Assembly (NCBI GenBank): GCA_013396915.1
Contig: VWZL01005000.1
Coordinates: forward strand, 242,035 to 306,034
Reading direction: 5' to 3'
DNA from: Stercorarius parasiticus
Lineage: Eukaryota > Chordata > Aves > Charadriiformes > Stercorariidae
Length of the DNA: 64,000 nucleotides
Shown: one piece after another, positions 49,901 through 63,019 of the stretch
How positions within the stretch are numbered: position 1 is the stretch's first letter
Layout of the letters: each line of letters begins with the position of its first letter
Program-made: the position numbers and the translations under genes
The notes under the pieces: model-generated
Seen by the model: the letters and a program-made list of their open reading frames with translations, nothing else
The model's database searches: none
Told to the model about the DNA's origin: nothing

Positions 49901-50590
49901 CATAAACCAAACAGCATAAAGAGGAGGGAATGCAGGAAGGTGGGGAGGGGTGGCACGAACTGAGCCGGAGGGAGGAAAGGAGTGCTGAGAGCAGAGTCCC
50001 GAGTTCAACATGTCACCACAATGGCATCAAAAGGAAAAGAAAATAAAAAAGGAAATGAAGGAAAATTGCAAATTTTTCTTCATTACCATTCTGAAAAGAA
50101 CAAAGTCTTGTTGGGAAATAGGTCACAAAAGATGTGAAGAGGCGAGGAAAGAAGGCAGGACCTTTGTTTGCAAGTGCAGCATAAAAGTGGGGTTGTTCAG
50201 ACAGAAACATTGTGATCAGAGAGAAGATTTCCAAAGCCTGAATGGACAGTCTGCTGCTTTTCAAAGTCCCATTGTGTCTAAGATCAAAGGATGGCCAGAG
50301 CATTGTAGTACCACAGCTTACAGAAAGAAGTCAGACAGGTTTTGAGACAAGCATTTTCATTATTAAATGGAGGATTAACAGCTGTATTAGTTGCAGTGAT
50401 TAACATGCTTAGGAGTGGATGAAGGTGATGTATAATTGTTTGTTTGTTTGTTTTATACTGTTTTCCATCCCTGGGGAATCTGAGTGCCTTCCATGGAAAA
50501 CTGATATCTGAAAACTGAGATCTGCTGGGTGCTAGAGGGTAGCCAGCATTCCTGCTGCAAAGTCCTGCTAGTTGGGAGTACACAGAGAAA
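46986..50590. other. intergenic DNA, no gene recognised
   Basis: It begins with moderately GC-rich sequence to about 47450, including a short CpG-bearing stretch near 47287-47315, then becomes AT-rich. Frames of 95-111 codons at 48849-49136 (+), 50010-50345 (+) and 50013-50303 (-) overlap or lack features. No repeats are seen beyond the TTTG run. Confidence 0.5.
50437..50454. repeat. (TTTG)n microsatellite
   Basis: About four TTTG units ending in TTTT. A short simple repeat. Confidence 0.9.
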
Positions 50591-50985
50591 TTTTATTCAG
50601 TGCCAACCATATGGCTCATGCACCTATCAGACTTTGGAGACCAGAGCCTGATTTGTTCCCCTCCGTGGCCCCTGAGCTGCTCAGCCCAGCTGCAGGCTCT
50701 CACTGTACAGCGCCTGCCCCTTCCTTTCCCGGTGGCTGGCCCAGGAGGGTACTCCCAGCAGGGGAGCAGGAGCAGAATGGTCACCCCTCTGACATCTGGC
50801 TGGTCTGGCAGCCACCTCCTGCTTCCTGAGCTCCAGACACACAAGGTGACTACTCATCCATACACAACTGTGGACCAGGCTCTACAAGTGCTGAGTGTAT
50901 CCTGCAGCCAGGTACTCCTCAGACACGGCTATGCTTTGATATTGTCAGGCACCAGGTGGCATCCCATTTATTGCACTTAGACCCT
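50591..50985. other. GC-rich block with overlapping open frames
   Basis: A 126-codon + frame (50600-50980), an 85-codon + frame (50572-50829) and an 83-codon - frame (50593-50844) coincide. The products have no recognisable domain, signal peptide or membrane segment. Open frames on both strands are expected where GC-rich sequence lacks TA-rich stops. I do not call a gene, but a lineage-specific transcript exon cannot be excluded. Confidence 0.3.
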
Positions 50986-52504
50986 TCACTACCTTTGGGC
51001 TGCTTTTGGCCTCACCTGCTCTCTTGGTGGGGTTTTGGGGTTTCTAGGGCTTCCCACTGACTATGGGACACTGAAACATCCACCTCAGGATGGATCCAGG
51101 AGGTACTGGATCAGGATGCAGAGCTTAGACTAGATGCTTAGAAAGTCTGGCTGACCATGACTCTTCTGAAGGAAGCTAGAGTTGTTTTAACTACAATAAA
51201 ATAGAACTCTGAAAAATATCTTTTCTAGAAAATATTTTACTCTTGCTCATCCCTTCAATTCTATGACAAACACCCTCCCTGCAACTGAATCACTGTGCAC
51301 AGAAACAATTTGCATGGAATAGTTTGGTCAGTAAGCTTGTTTATGAATTTATAATTAGAGTTACACTGATTAAAAATAGGAGAAAATTTAATTACAGAGT
51401 CCTGCGGGTCCACGAAGTCAACATTTCCTACCTCTTAATCTAATAGTTGACTAATGATCATTACCTGACTCTAAATACTTTCCCCATGTTCACTGCAGAG
51501 TAAATGTACAAACAACTCTCTCAGCTGAATTTTAGGCATTTCAGATATGTCTATGTGGCATTAATTTATAATTCTGTCCTGTGCAATATTTCACCTAAAC
51601 ATTAGCAATTCTATCCAGTAAGTTTTTCTTTCTGACCCAAAAGGATTATTACTGAATCATCTTCTCTAGAAAGAAAACTATCATTAATCTGCTAAAAGTG
51701 AATCTATGAAAGTAAACAAAATCATTAAGAAGTTATATGGAATCAGAACAAGTTTATCATCTGAGAAGTGCCACCCCTAGGCCAGGAATACAGATTTTGG
51801 CCCTCCATTGTACAGGAAAACAGAGAATAATTTCATAAAAGTTACTTGGTAAAGGCTTTGATTTTTCTCAGATGATGATCTGATTTCATTACCTTTACAT
51901 ACCAGTATACACTGAGCTTAATTTTCATGTGAGAAAATCACAGTCAGTGGCAAGAACATTTCTATTTGGCTGCAACTTCAAAGAGGGAATGAAAAATTTA
52001 GAAGGTAAGATCAATAGTTGGAAAATGGAATTCATCTTAACAGGGAAACTTAAGGCTTAGAGCCATGCAAAACAGCCGGAGAAGCTGTGACTTTCAAAAT
52101 CATACTGCATGAGAAATGATAAAGCTCAGCTGAATGAAGCAGCTGTTCAAGCTAAAACAAAGAAATACAGCAGGAAAAAACACAGCCTTCTTCCCCGTTT
52201 CCCAAATGTCTGGGAGATAAAAATCAGGCACAGTGGCTCAATTAATCTCCCATCCCCAGCTGCGTGGGCCAGGTGTCACTGCAGAGCACACACCTTCCCA
52301 TCCTACCACACCAGTATGTTGAAGCCCTTTTAGGAGTGCCGAGATGTGGCTTGGGAGCTGGCTCCACAAAGGAAAGAAGGCACTGGAGACGAGTTTTCCA
52401 TTTCCTGGGTATTTGCATCACCCAGCGCGGGTATTGTAGAAAAGAGGGGAGGCAGTTTTGGTTCCCCAGTCCCAGGCAGAGACTCAAAACTGTGACGGAA
52501 TTCA
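50986..52504. other. intergenic DNA, no gene recognised
   Basis: Unique AT-rich sequence with several ATTA/TAAT words between 51290 and 51560, a pattern often seen in conserved non-coding elements. No coding or repeat signal is seen. GC rises near 52240 just before the CR1 fragment. Confidence 0.5.
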
Positions 52505-52942
52505 GCTGAGGGCCACCATGATGGTGGGGAACTGGAGCACTTGCCCTGTGAGGAGAGACAGAGAATGCTGGGGATGTCCAGCCTGGAGCAGGGATAAATT
52601 CCAGTGGGCTAAACAGTCACCCCAGGTGCCTACAGGGAGGCATCGAGGAGGTGGAGCCAGTCCCTGCACAGTGAGGTATAGAAGGAGGATAAGAGACAAC
52701 AGGCATAAGCTGAAACAAGAGAGGTTCAGGTGGGATAGGAGGGAAATGTTTTTCCCCATGAGGACAGTGAAGCAGTGGGGTAGGTTGCCCAGTTTGTGCA
52801 GTCTTCGTCCACCTGGGTTTTCAAGACCCAACTGGATAAAGCCCTGAGTAACCTGGTCTTACCTAAGAGCTGGTCCTGCTTTGAGCAGGAGGTTGGTCTA
52901 GAGAGCTCTTGAGGTCCCTTCTCACCTGAATTTATCCTATTA
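52505..52942 (+). mobile_element. CR1 LINE, old 3' portion
   Basis: The order of blocks is that of CR1: 'gagggccacc.tgat', 'ctggagcacttgccctgtgagga' (52530-52552), 'acaggcataagctgaaac', a 'ggttcaggtgggat' segment, 'tggggtaggttgcccag' (52776-52792), 'aaccTGGTctta', 'ggttggtctagagag' and 'gaggtcccttctcacctgaa' (52911-52930), then a decayed tail 'tttatcctat'. It is more diverged than the 46.5 kb copy, and the tail repeat is nearly lost. Open frames across it on both strands (52458-52847 +, 52502-52831 -) are by-products and not genes. Confidence 0.9.
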
Positions 52943-54009
52943 AATACAAACAAACACAAACCCCCCAGGTGAAACAATTGTCTGTGTATCAAGACTGATG
53001 TAAGTACCTAACCCTAAGAAAAATTTTCAGACGCTGGAGCCCCCTTTGGCAGTTGTACCTCCACGCACGAGAGACTGCAGATACAGGTTACACTTCAGCA
53101 TCCCTTTTTGGCTCGCTGGCTGACCTGTCCCCACCATTCCCAGCGCTGCTGCGGCAGTTCCAGCCCAAGATAACCATTTCCTCCTGTGTTCACAACAAGG
53201 AGTCCATGCCTGGAGCATAAAATGTGTCAGTACTGACTGAGGGAATACCTAAATCCAACTGGAGTCAGTAATAAGCCAGATAATAAGTTAAAAGCTGCAA
53301 ATTAATTTTCCTATATTGCAACTAGTTTGTAGGCTTTTCTATTACTTTGGAAACTGTATTACACCTACCCATTCTCTACAAGCTGCTGTCCTGTGTGACT
53401 GTTCTCTAATCCTGCAAATTAAATGAGCTTAATTCTTTTATAGCGGCAGATTCCACATGTTAAAAGTGGGAGTTCCCGGAGGGAGCCATAATGGCAGGCT
53501 CCAGATGGGACAGTGACAAAGTATCAAAGAATAATCCCACTCATGGGTTTGAAGATCAAATCCTACATCCCCCCGAAGGACATAATTATAATTTGATGCC
53601 TAAATCCCAAAACATTTTGCTCAGCTGCTGCATAATCCTATGTACTGTAGGAACAGGAAACTTCACCTCTGTGCACGGTCACAGACGCCTTATATTTGAC
53701 AATATCGAGCATTTTGGCACCTGTGTTACACCTGAGTGCTTTCAGGTTTCACAAAGTGGCTGCTGTGCCATCTGTCTCAGCGTGGGTGTTTGGTGTGTTA
53801 GACACGCTCTCAGCCCAGTGCCCGGATCAGAAACCAGGATCCTCACTTGAACGAGGGGAAAGGAAAATCCTGAGTTCCAGCCCTTTTCTGAGGACCGTTG
53901 ATACATTATGCAGTATCTGAGTAAAACGCTCACTGGGTCGTAAAATGCTTACAGTGGGATCTGAAATGCAGGACGTCCCCTCCCCAACGTGTTCCCTTGC
54001 GGTGCAGGT

Positions 54010-54070
54010 AGCAATCCAGGTTCACTGCTGTGAGTTTTCTTTGTGCCTCGGTTAGTTTTGTCACCATGGC
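54010..54070 (+). mobile_element. possible MIR-like SINE fragment
   Basis: The order 'cactgctgtgagttt ... ttgtgcctcggttag ... tcaccatgg' recalls the MIR core-to-3' part ('ctgtgtgacctt ... ctgtgcctcagttt ... atctgtaaaatgg'). It is heavily diverged and by-eye only, so it may be coincidence. Confidence 0.25.
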
Positions 54071-57000
54071 TGCACTGTGACCCATCTTCAATGCGTGGGA
54101 CAGACTGTCCTCAGCCTGGCCAGCAGTTCAGTCTCCTCTGGGGGCGTGGGGGGGCGGGTAGTTGTGAACTTGCAATGTTTCAAATCATGCAGAGATGAAG
54201 GGAATGAAATGGCCGGCATCCTAGGTGAGTTAAACACTAAGCAACTGCATGAAAGGACTGTAGGAAGCCTGCTGCTTTCAGGGAAGAAAGAATTGCCCCT
54301 GGGTGGTGAGTACCTCAGGCAGGCTCCTCCAGATGGGGGGAGGTGGAAAGGAGGGAGAACAGGGAGAGCAAAGGAAAAACCTGTTCTGTCTCCTCTTGGC
54401 TAGATAAGCATCTTCCCCTTCGGCAGGTTTATTTTGTGTTCCTTTCCTGAGGCATGTCTTCAGATAGGGAGCCAAGTTCCTAAAAAAGGGACTGTGAGCC
54501 CGAGCACCTTGTCTCTTTGTGATCTGGGCTGAGGTGTTTGTAATTCAGAAGCAGCATATAGCTCATTCCTCAGGAGTACTTCCCTTCACTTCAGGGTAGG
54601 CATAGATTACATACAGTGTTTGATCAGGTTTTATTTTAAATTGAGCCTCGGAGTCTCTGATGTTCTATAAAGGGCCAAGCACGCTGACAATGCTGTCTGA
54701 AGGACAGCCCTTATGCAAACACAAGTGCGCTGCCCGCAGCCAGATCCCTTAATAGCTTTCCACTGCTATTTTATTTTCCTTGCTTTTACCTCTTGGGCAC
54801 TTTAAAGTGTTCTTTCCTTTATCCCACATCTTTCTGCTACTCAGTCAATCAAGATGGGATGGACAAAAGGATGCTCACTCCTTTACATCTCTGCTGAGTT
54901 AGCCGGCTGTTTCAAGTACCCATTCCTACCATAGTTTACTTTTACTAAGAGACGCATTAAGGGATTTCATCAGTTTAACGTCTATTTATGGCTAATTTAC
55001 AAAATATAGAACGGTTGCCTTAAGGAAGGCAAAAGATGAAAACAAGAGAATACTTAAAATTTGGAACAAAGACAGCTTTTTAATTGACTCTTTATAGTGC
55101 TTAAACCACTGGGATGTGTTTCCAGGCAACAAGTTGCCTAACTATATGTCACCAGCAAGGACATCTGCCCTCTTTAACTGTGCTTAAAAGGATCCACAAT
55201 GCCTGCAGTCATTTTTAAAAGGCCCGGAAGGGTGAGTAACCTCCTCCTTTACATGTTTAGCCAGAAGATTTGCTGGCACTAACTGTCCTAGTCCATCTAA
55301 CTGGATCACTGACCTGACATGATGAAATCATCATGCAGGTTTTCTGTTTCACTGAACATTTTTTCGCCTTCTAGAGAAACAAAGGCCTTTCTCCTTAGGT
55401 AATGCCCACTCCAAAACAGGCATGTCATCACCTATCAGCTTTTGATGAATATTTCCTCCCAGTCCTACTTCATCTTGTAGAAGAATGAGATGCTCTTTTC
55501 TGCACTCATCTCCATTAAAAAATCATGTAAAATAGAACCTTTGTCAAAACAGTAATCAGAAATCCTGCGTTGCCTCCTTAGATATACAATTCCGCAGCAG
55601 AGCTGTTGCTCTGATGTGCTGGGATGGGAGACAGTGATGAATATTGCCCACAGAGCATTCATGTGATACATTCACGTGAACAGATTGTAATTCAGCATGT
55701 AGAGAATTGTTTTTGCTAGGGAAACATAGGATACAACATAGGCCATGCCCACACTGCACACAGCTCTTAGACCAGACCAAAGTTGTATTATAATTTCCCG
55801 ATTACTGTTGCAAGAGATCAGAAAAAAAGTTCGTAGAACGGAGTTAACATGAATCACCAAACTGAAGTTTTGCTTGGGCAGCTCTAATGCAAATAGGCTT
55901 GTTTTCAGCGTGCAAAAGAAAACTCTGGAGAATGTATATTACAGTTTCTTTGTAGTTTTGGGAGTATCCATAAATGATTTAAGAAATGCTTGAGGCACAC
56001 ATTTACATGGTTAGGACTATGTCCAGCCTGCTTCTCTCAGCATTTGAAGATTTGTCGGGGGTGAAGGGAAGGAGGAGGGTGCTGAGTGTCTCTTGGAGAG
56101 AACAGTATAATTGCATGCTGTAACGGCATGAGCTGGCACTGGTGCTCAAAGCAGCAGCCTTGCAGCACAACCTTCCCCAGCAGCTTCTACCGGACCTTCC
56201 TAGTTCATTGCCTCCACCCTTGTGTTTAAATTTCTCATGCAACAGTGCAGTGAGCCTTTTGTCCCCTCTCCCACTCCCAGGTCAGATTTAGCTCGTATCT
56301 GTTCCTTGTCCCAGTGCCACTCAGCTGCGTGTAGCTTTGTGCTGGGGTGGAGAAGCACAACAGCTGGCAGGAGAAGTGGAGGAAGCCGGCAGGACGTTTT
56401 TCTTGGTGGCAATGCTGGCAAATGCCAGCTTAAAACACTTGTGAACTTGTGGCCTGAAATAGGTCATTAAGAATAATGTGCCTTGGAAATCCAGAGATAC
56501 TGCACATTTTTATGGCAGAAGGACAAGTCACGAACAAAGTTTTTCTTTATGTTTAAAGATGGTATCTTACATAATTAAAAAGTAAGGCATTTGCTGCAGC
56601 TTCTTGATAGATTCTGAGCTCTTAATGGAGTAACACAATTTATTATAGCCTCTTTATTCCATTCTCCAGCTGTACAGGTCTTGGGTTCAAAGTACGGTGT
56701 TTCCCTGGAAATTTAAACTGCAGTAAAGGGATTCAGCCTAGCCTTCAGCCAGCTGACTCTGACTGCATCGACCCAAACTCCATTTGAAGAAACACATTTC
56801 TTTAATTTTACCTTGAAATCATGTCACAGGTTGGATACAGCTTTCAAGGGAGAAAGATTATTATTATAAATAGATAACCATGGCTTCAGGCTGCACCATT
56901 TGTTACTTCAATCTCAGTTAGGTCCATAATAATGTTTGTGCTCAGGAAATCCTCAAGAGCATGAGAGCGCATTTGTATGGCCTGTTAGGCACAAAATTGC

Positions 57001-60000
57001 TGTTTTATTGGTGCAATACAGGTGCACCTTTTAAAAATTTTGCTCCCTGTGTTTATAACTGCTCAACTAAAAAAATCACAAAACTGACATGGCACTGCCT
57101 GGTAATACAAAGTAGTGTCTGTTAATGCAATGTACACATAATTTTATAGGCCACTTTTCTTAACATACTAATCGGCTGCATTTCTTCAGCTGGCTTTCCA
57201 TAATTCTTTCCTAAACAACATCCACGCCAAAACAGAAATGGAGACATCCAGGCAATGGCATTACATGAGGATTTCATGAAATAAACAGCAGCTTTCCTTC
57301 CTCAAATGGTTTTCTTACTAAACAGGTTGAATACTACTACAAGGATATAGGTTAAGTGGTGTCCACACTGTGTTCCACACCGTGTTTCAATACACAAAAC
57401 AACCTCTAGTTGTTTCACCTCCACGGTTGGCTAAATCACACCACGATGTGTCAGCATCCTGGGGTTTTGCTCGCCTTAGTACCAGTTATCAGCTTAACCG
57501 TAGGTATCACTGTTGTGATCACTGCTTCGTGAGTGTATATGTTGACTTCTGAGAAAGTGCATTACTTAGCAGTGCTCCCGGAAATGAAGTTTAAGTTTCA
57601 TAGTTCAGTCTATAATACAACCGCATCATAATTCAGTCATGTACCCTTTGTGTTTGTCCGGAGAGTCATTCTCACAGACAAACCTCCACCCTCGGTGTTA
57701 GGTGCAACAGGTCCATAAGACGTGAATGCTGGTGGTAGCTCTCATTTAGAGGGATTAGGAATTAACCCTTTTTTTCCCTGTATTTCAGCTAAAGGGAATG
57801 ATATGCCCAGATAACTGACAGCTCAGAGCAAAGCTCAGTGGTATTCTTATGCAGGAGTCTGAAGAAAGCAGCAGATCTTCCTTTGGGCTTTTAGAATGGG
57901 AAGGACACAAGGCCATGGTAAGCTCATGAAAGATATTGTTTCCCCTCTGCTTTCACTGCTTCCAGGGTCTTTTACCTGCAGGAATCACTGCTTCCAACTG
58001 GCAGAAACAACATAGCTACAGCCACTCCATCTCCAGTGCTCCCTTCCTCTTCTTAAAATTTAATCCTAGTCTGTGAGGCACTTAATTTTCCCATGCATTC
58101 CTGCAGAAATCAGTGGGACAACTCATCTGAATGAACTATGGAAAAATAGGCTTTCTTTAGAGAAAACATAAAGGCAATGCTGCAAAACAGCTCTGCGGTC
58201 GCTGAGATAAGACTCAGTAGAGACTGCCTAGCTAAGGGTTAGATCCTGGTTCTGGTCAAGGATGAAGTCTTCTGACTGATCTGAAAACCTCCCTGGAGGT
58301 TTCCAGATTTCCGGTGGTGTTATGTTACAAAAGCTTATTGCTGTGTTTTGGAGTGAATTCAGAATTGTGACTCTAACCAAAGAGTCACAGCCATGTGATG
58401 TTCCTCACGTTGTTACTGCGGGGTACAATATTAAATACAGCTGCCTAAACTATTAGGTTTACTAAACCCCTGATATCCTCCTTTCCTTTTTTTAAAATGT
58501 ATTTAATCTTTTCTATTTTGCATACCTACAGTAGTACTAAGATTGCACTATACTACACCTAAAAGCTAGGACATCTTTGTCCTGGAAAAACTTTTGCAGC
58601 AGTGTCAAATGAGACAAACCGGAAAAATTCTAAAGGGACATGCAAGGGCAGTTTCTTAGTACTTATCTGGATATGTGCAACTTCCAGAATTAAGCAAAGA
58701 TTTATTGTCATATACTGGTTACAAATCATCTATATATCAGAAATTTGGGACTGAAGCAAAAATGAAAAGGCCATTCCACAAGATCACCTAGAAAGTCTGT
58801 GCTGGGACTAAAAATTGAACTGAAAATGTCCTCACCCTGTGATTGTTGTGGCCAGAATCTGCCAGAAAGAAGAGAAGACGCTGTCTGCTTACCTTTCTTA
58901 AAGCAGCTACTGCAAAAAATACCAGATTACATTGAATTTCTAACACTATTTTTTATTAGAATAGATTATAAAAGTATTTTTTTAAAGTGAGAAACTCAAA
59001 AAGAGCTGAAAATAAAAGACTGTAAACTGTCTACCTGCTGTACTGGCCTGGGCAGGTTTTTCTCTCCAGCCCTGCTCTCGGCCTCAACTTCCACCATCCC
59101 ACCAGGTACCTCTTAAAATTCTCTTTTCTTTAGCTCTGGGCTGACTACGTGTTTGTTTTCTACTCCCCTCTGCCTGTTTCAGCACCTTAGTGGTTCCCTG
59201 CCTGCCAAGTCTGTCCCTTCCCAGCTGCCCAGCTCTGCTCTCCTCCACCTTTTTCCCGCTGAGCAAGTTCAGTTGCTGTCAGAAAAGGAGCAACTGCCCC
59301 GACTGTAAAATATTCCTCTTTTGCCAAAGCCCAGTGGTCAAGGCAAGGCAAACAAGCAGTCTTCCTACCTGCTGCCCAGCCATTGATTTTTCAAAGGAAC
59401 ATAAAAAACACTAGCTGCAAACCAGAAAATTAAACAGATGTTATTCATCACAGTCCCACCACAGTACCTGCATTGCAATACCATGTCTTTCCACCTCAGC
59501 TCTTCTCTCTGTTCTACGTCTTGTTCCTGTATGCCCATCTCTCCCTGTCAGACCAAATCCTTCTATATTTTCTGTAATCTATATCATAAGCATTTAATTT
59601 TTATTGAACTTTTCCCCTCTTGTTCCAAAGACTTGACGTTCCTCAGATAATCTTATTTTTTTCTTCTGCTCACTTGTAAATTACTTTTCATTCAAGAAGA
59701 CTTTTCTTTCTTTGCTTACTTGAAACTGGTACACTATTTCTGATTATTTTTCTGCATTCTGAATATATTTGTCCCAGTTTTTCTCTTCCTGACAAACCCC
59801 GTGTCCTTGGCTTGAACACAGTTTTGAGCACTGATTGAGGTGTATCCAGACCAGATCCTTGCAGGGAGCACGCCCTGTAGGTGGGCTGACATCGATGTTG
59901 ATTTATTTTCATTTATGCCAGCTCAGAATTTGGTTCCTCTTTTTTTTTCTTTCATTTACATTTGGCTTCTTTTTAAAAAAAACCCACCATCTTATGCCTT

Positions 60001-62983
60001 ACCATTCATGGCTTAGATTGCTACCAGGTAATGATGCCTACGTCTCCCCTCTTTTTCTCTGTTGTTGACAAATAACTGGCTGCTGTGCCTTTCCAGGACT
60101 GGAACTGTCTATTTCTGCTTGCGTTCCTACCATCCACACTAATGTCCATTCTCAAATTCCTTATTTACTTTTTTCCCTTTATACTCCAGAAGTTTTATCT
60201 GATCTGTCAAGCTTCTTTTATAATTGTGTTCATGTTCTTGACCTTGTCATATGTTATTTTCTTATAAGAACATGGGAATTTCCAAATCAGAAAACAAACA
60301 ATGATTCATCAAGCCTACTAGCTTGTCAAAGAGGGCAGAAAAAGCTCAGAGAATACCTAGACAGGAATACAGTATTATGGAAGGGGATATAAATCCTCCT
60401 TGGCTTCCAGCATTGATCAGTTTGAGCCCTCAGGCTTTAGATTATATAGTTTACAGTTCTTATTTCAGTTAGTACAAACTACTGGTCTTTTTGTGCAGGT
60501 GTATTTAATACTGGTTAAATTTTACAAAACTTTGGCTAAGAAATATTGTGTAGGTTATTTGCATATTATATGAGAAGCCTTATTCAATGCTGAGAAAACA
60601 TCTGCTTATACAAAAACTCCCTGGTTTACCTAAATATAAACAAAGCAACTGAAAAAAATAATAATCGTTTTATGTACCTACTCTGAAAAAGGATCTTTTC
60701 TCTCTCTGTTTTTATGTTTATATGTGACTCTTGTCACTCTTAAAAATAGCTGGGATGGAAATCATAGAAATTAGATTTTTCCCCCTTTAGCTTGTAGCAG
60801 GAAGTATATAACTCTTATTATTTTATCTCTACCTACTAGTACTAAGACTCCAAGGATGTAACTAGCTTGTCACATAAATGAACTGTGTCAGAGCTAGTCA
60901 AATTTTTTAGTCATGTCAGTTCCCTCCAGTCTGTTCAGCCCAAATAGGTGATGCATGTAGTGTTTGCTGTGTTTAGTAGCACAGGATGCTCTGTGGTCTT
61001 CCTTTAAACCTCCAGAATTATTTTCCCTCTTTTCCACTGAAAAGAGTGCCCAGAGCTGCCTCTTTCTACAATTTATTTATATGAACTTTGACAACTTTCA
61101 TGTACAAAAGATGGTGCTTAAACATTACCCATGTTTTTCCCTTGCTTCCTACCAATCACGGCCCCGGAGGAGGTTTGAGTAATTCAGTTTCACTGATTGC
61201 AAATGAGCAGGAACTTCAGGTGCCATGTGTTGTTTTCTAACACAACCTTGTTAATCAGAGAGGCACCCAGAGAGACCAGCTGCATGCAACTGAACCTTGG
61301 CCATCTAGTTAGTGTGTTCCAGCTTGCCTGGGTCGCTCCTTGGGCCCTGCTCTCTCCCAGCAGCAGTTTGGCAAGGGTAATACTTGTTCTCCAGGGCTGG
61401 TGAGGAGCAGGGTGCCAATGTGCCTGTACATGCTCCCACTTCCCAGATCAGAAGGGTAAACCCTTCTCTGTATTTGAAGCATGTTTCCTATATCTGTCTG
61501 AAAAAGCATTTGGTCATCATTCGGTATCATTACACTTTTGAAACATTGGTATTTAAAAATGAAAGGGGCGCTGGATCTTTAGAGGAACAATAACACGTTT
61601 CTTCTGAAAGATAGCTCCTACGGACTTTTAATGGTTACAAGGCTGAAGAAGCCATTTGCTCTTGAATGCTTAGCATCTGATTCAACACAGGCTGATTAGA
61701 TAAAGAAAAGAGAGTGGAAGGATAATAAATAAAAGAGCGCTGCGGTGAGGGTTCTAAGGAAATGAAAAACATTTATTGATAATCAATCTATGGTAGATTT
61801 TGATAATGAACTCCTGTATAATAAGCAGCCTGTGTGCTCACCCTGCCACTGGAATTCTAATGAGGAAGATAATAGATCCAAATTAGAAGGTTGCCAGTGA
61901 GCTTGTTATTAAAACAATTAAACATTTTAATGCAAGTAAACAGAAGTTTCAGTCTGTATTTTTGCCATTAGGATATATGCTATCTTCATTTTCTTTTCTT
62001 ACTAATAAAGGGACTAAGTTATCCTTTGGATATGTACTTTTAAGAGTTTTATGATTACTGTCTCTTAAACTAGGTGAGACTATTGTGGATGAAATAACTG
62101 GGTTAAACATTGACAAAGGATCATGTAATTGTATTGTACTGGGCAGGTAAAAATAAGTTTTCATGTCAAGCCACAGAAATATGGATATGAAAGTCCTTCT
62201 GCCCTTGAAGGTTGTAAGCTCTATTAACCTATGTTCTACTGTAAGGCAGTGGGTGCGTACATGAAACAGTAGTTAAAAAATATAAATCTATCCATCCAGG
62301 GGTTAATCAGATTTCTTCTTGCATCGAGAGGGCTATGATCAACCCCTTGTTATGCTCTGCTGGAAGGAGCACTGACCAGAGCCATCCCCACATGTGAGCA
62401 GAGGTGTTTTCCCAGCTCAGACCCACCTTCTGACAATGCCCCTGCGCTTAAACACTTGCTAAAATTCTGCCTCAGTGGCTATAATACCCTCCATCAACTG
62501 CTTCTCACCAGCCTGTTGAGACTCTGCCTCTCCACCTTATTTAGCTACTGTTTAGCATATCCCTTGTTACTCTCATTTTCTTTTTCCAATGAACTCACTG
62601 CATGATTGATTCTTGCTAATTCTGCCAGCCAGTCACTAACTGCTTGTTTCCAAACAGGCTTGTCGCATCACTTCAGCAATTTATGCTGCGCTCTTCCTCT
62701 CTTCTCTTTCCTGCCGCAGCCATCACCGAAACCCAGATGCAAGTGGTTGCCTGAAAGCTGAAATGGGTCACTGTGGCTCCACACACCATTGTGCCTCTCA
62801 CAGCACTGTCTCCTCTTCCCTTCTGCAAATGCAGGTTGAGCAGTTGACCTGAAGGTGTAAGTGGTTTTAATCTTCCCAGTTTCTTTGAATAGTTCAGAGT
62901 GAATTTAATATTTCAGCTTCTACCAAGCTCATCAGAATATTCCACGTCTGGGAGGTGTGTGTTGGGAGGAAAACAAGAGAAAA

Positions 62984-63019
62984 GAAATGAGAAAGGAAAT
63001 GAGAAAGGAAAAGAGAAGG
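62984..63019. repeat. 12-bp purine tandem repeat, three copies
   Basis: GAAATGAGAAAG is repeated exactly at 62984-62995 and 62996-63007, with a third, imperfect copy at 63008-63019. The wider tract 62964-63020 is nearly all purine on the + strand. Confidence 0.88.

Noticed and set aside
52458..52847. 129-codon + frame and a 109-codon - frame near 52.5-52.8 kb
   Set aside because: Both lie across a CR1 3' fragment and are not in the CR1 reading frame throughout. They are by-products of the repeat.
58799..58990. 63-codon + frame with a Cys cluster (C-D-C-C) considered as a zinc-binding peptide
   Set aside because: Only three clustered Cys plus one distant Cys, no paired second knuckle and no known family. 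The upstream context is ordinary intergenic DNA.
59270..59296. 8-bp inverted repeat considered as a microRNA hairpin
   Set aside because: The stem is far too short for a precursor, and flanking bases do not pair.
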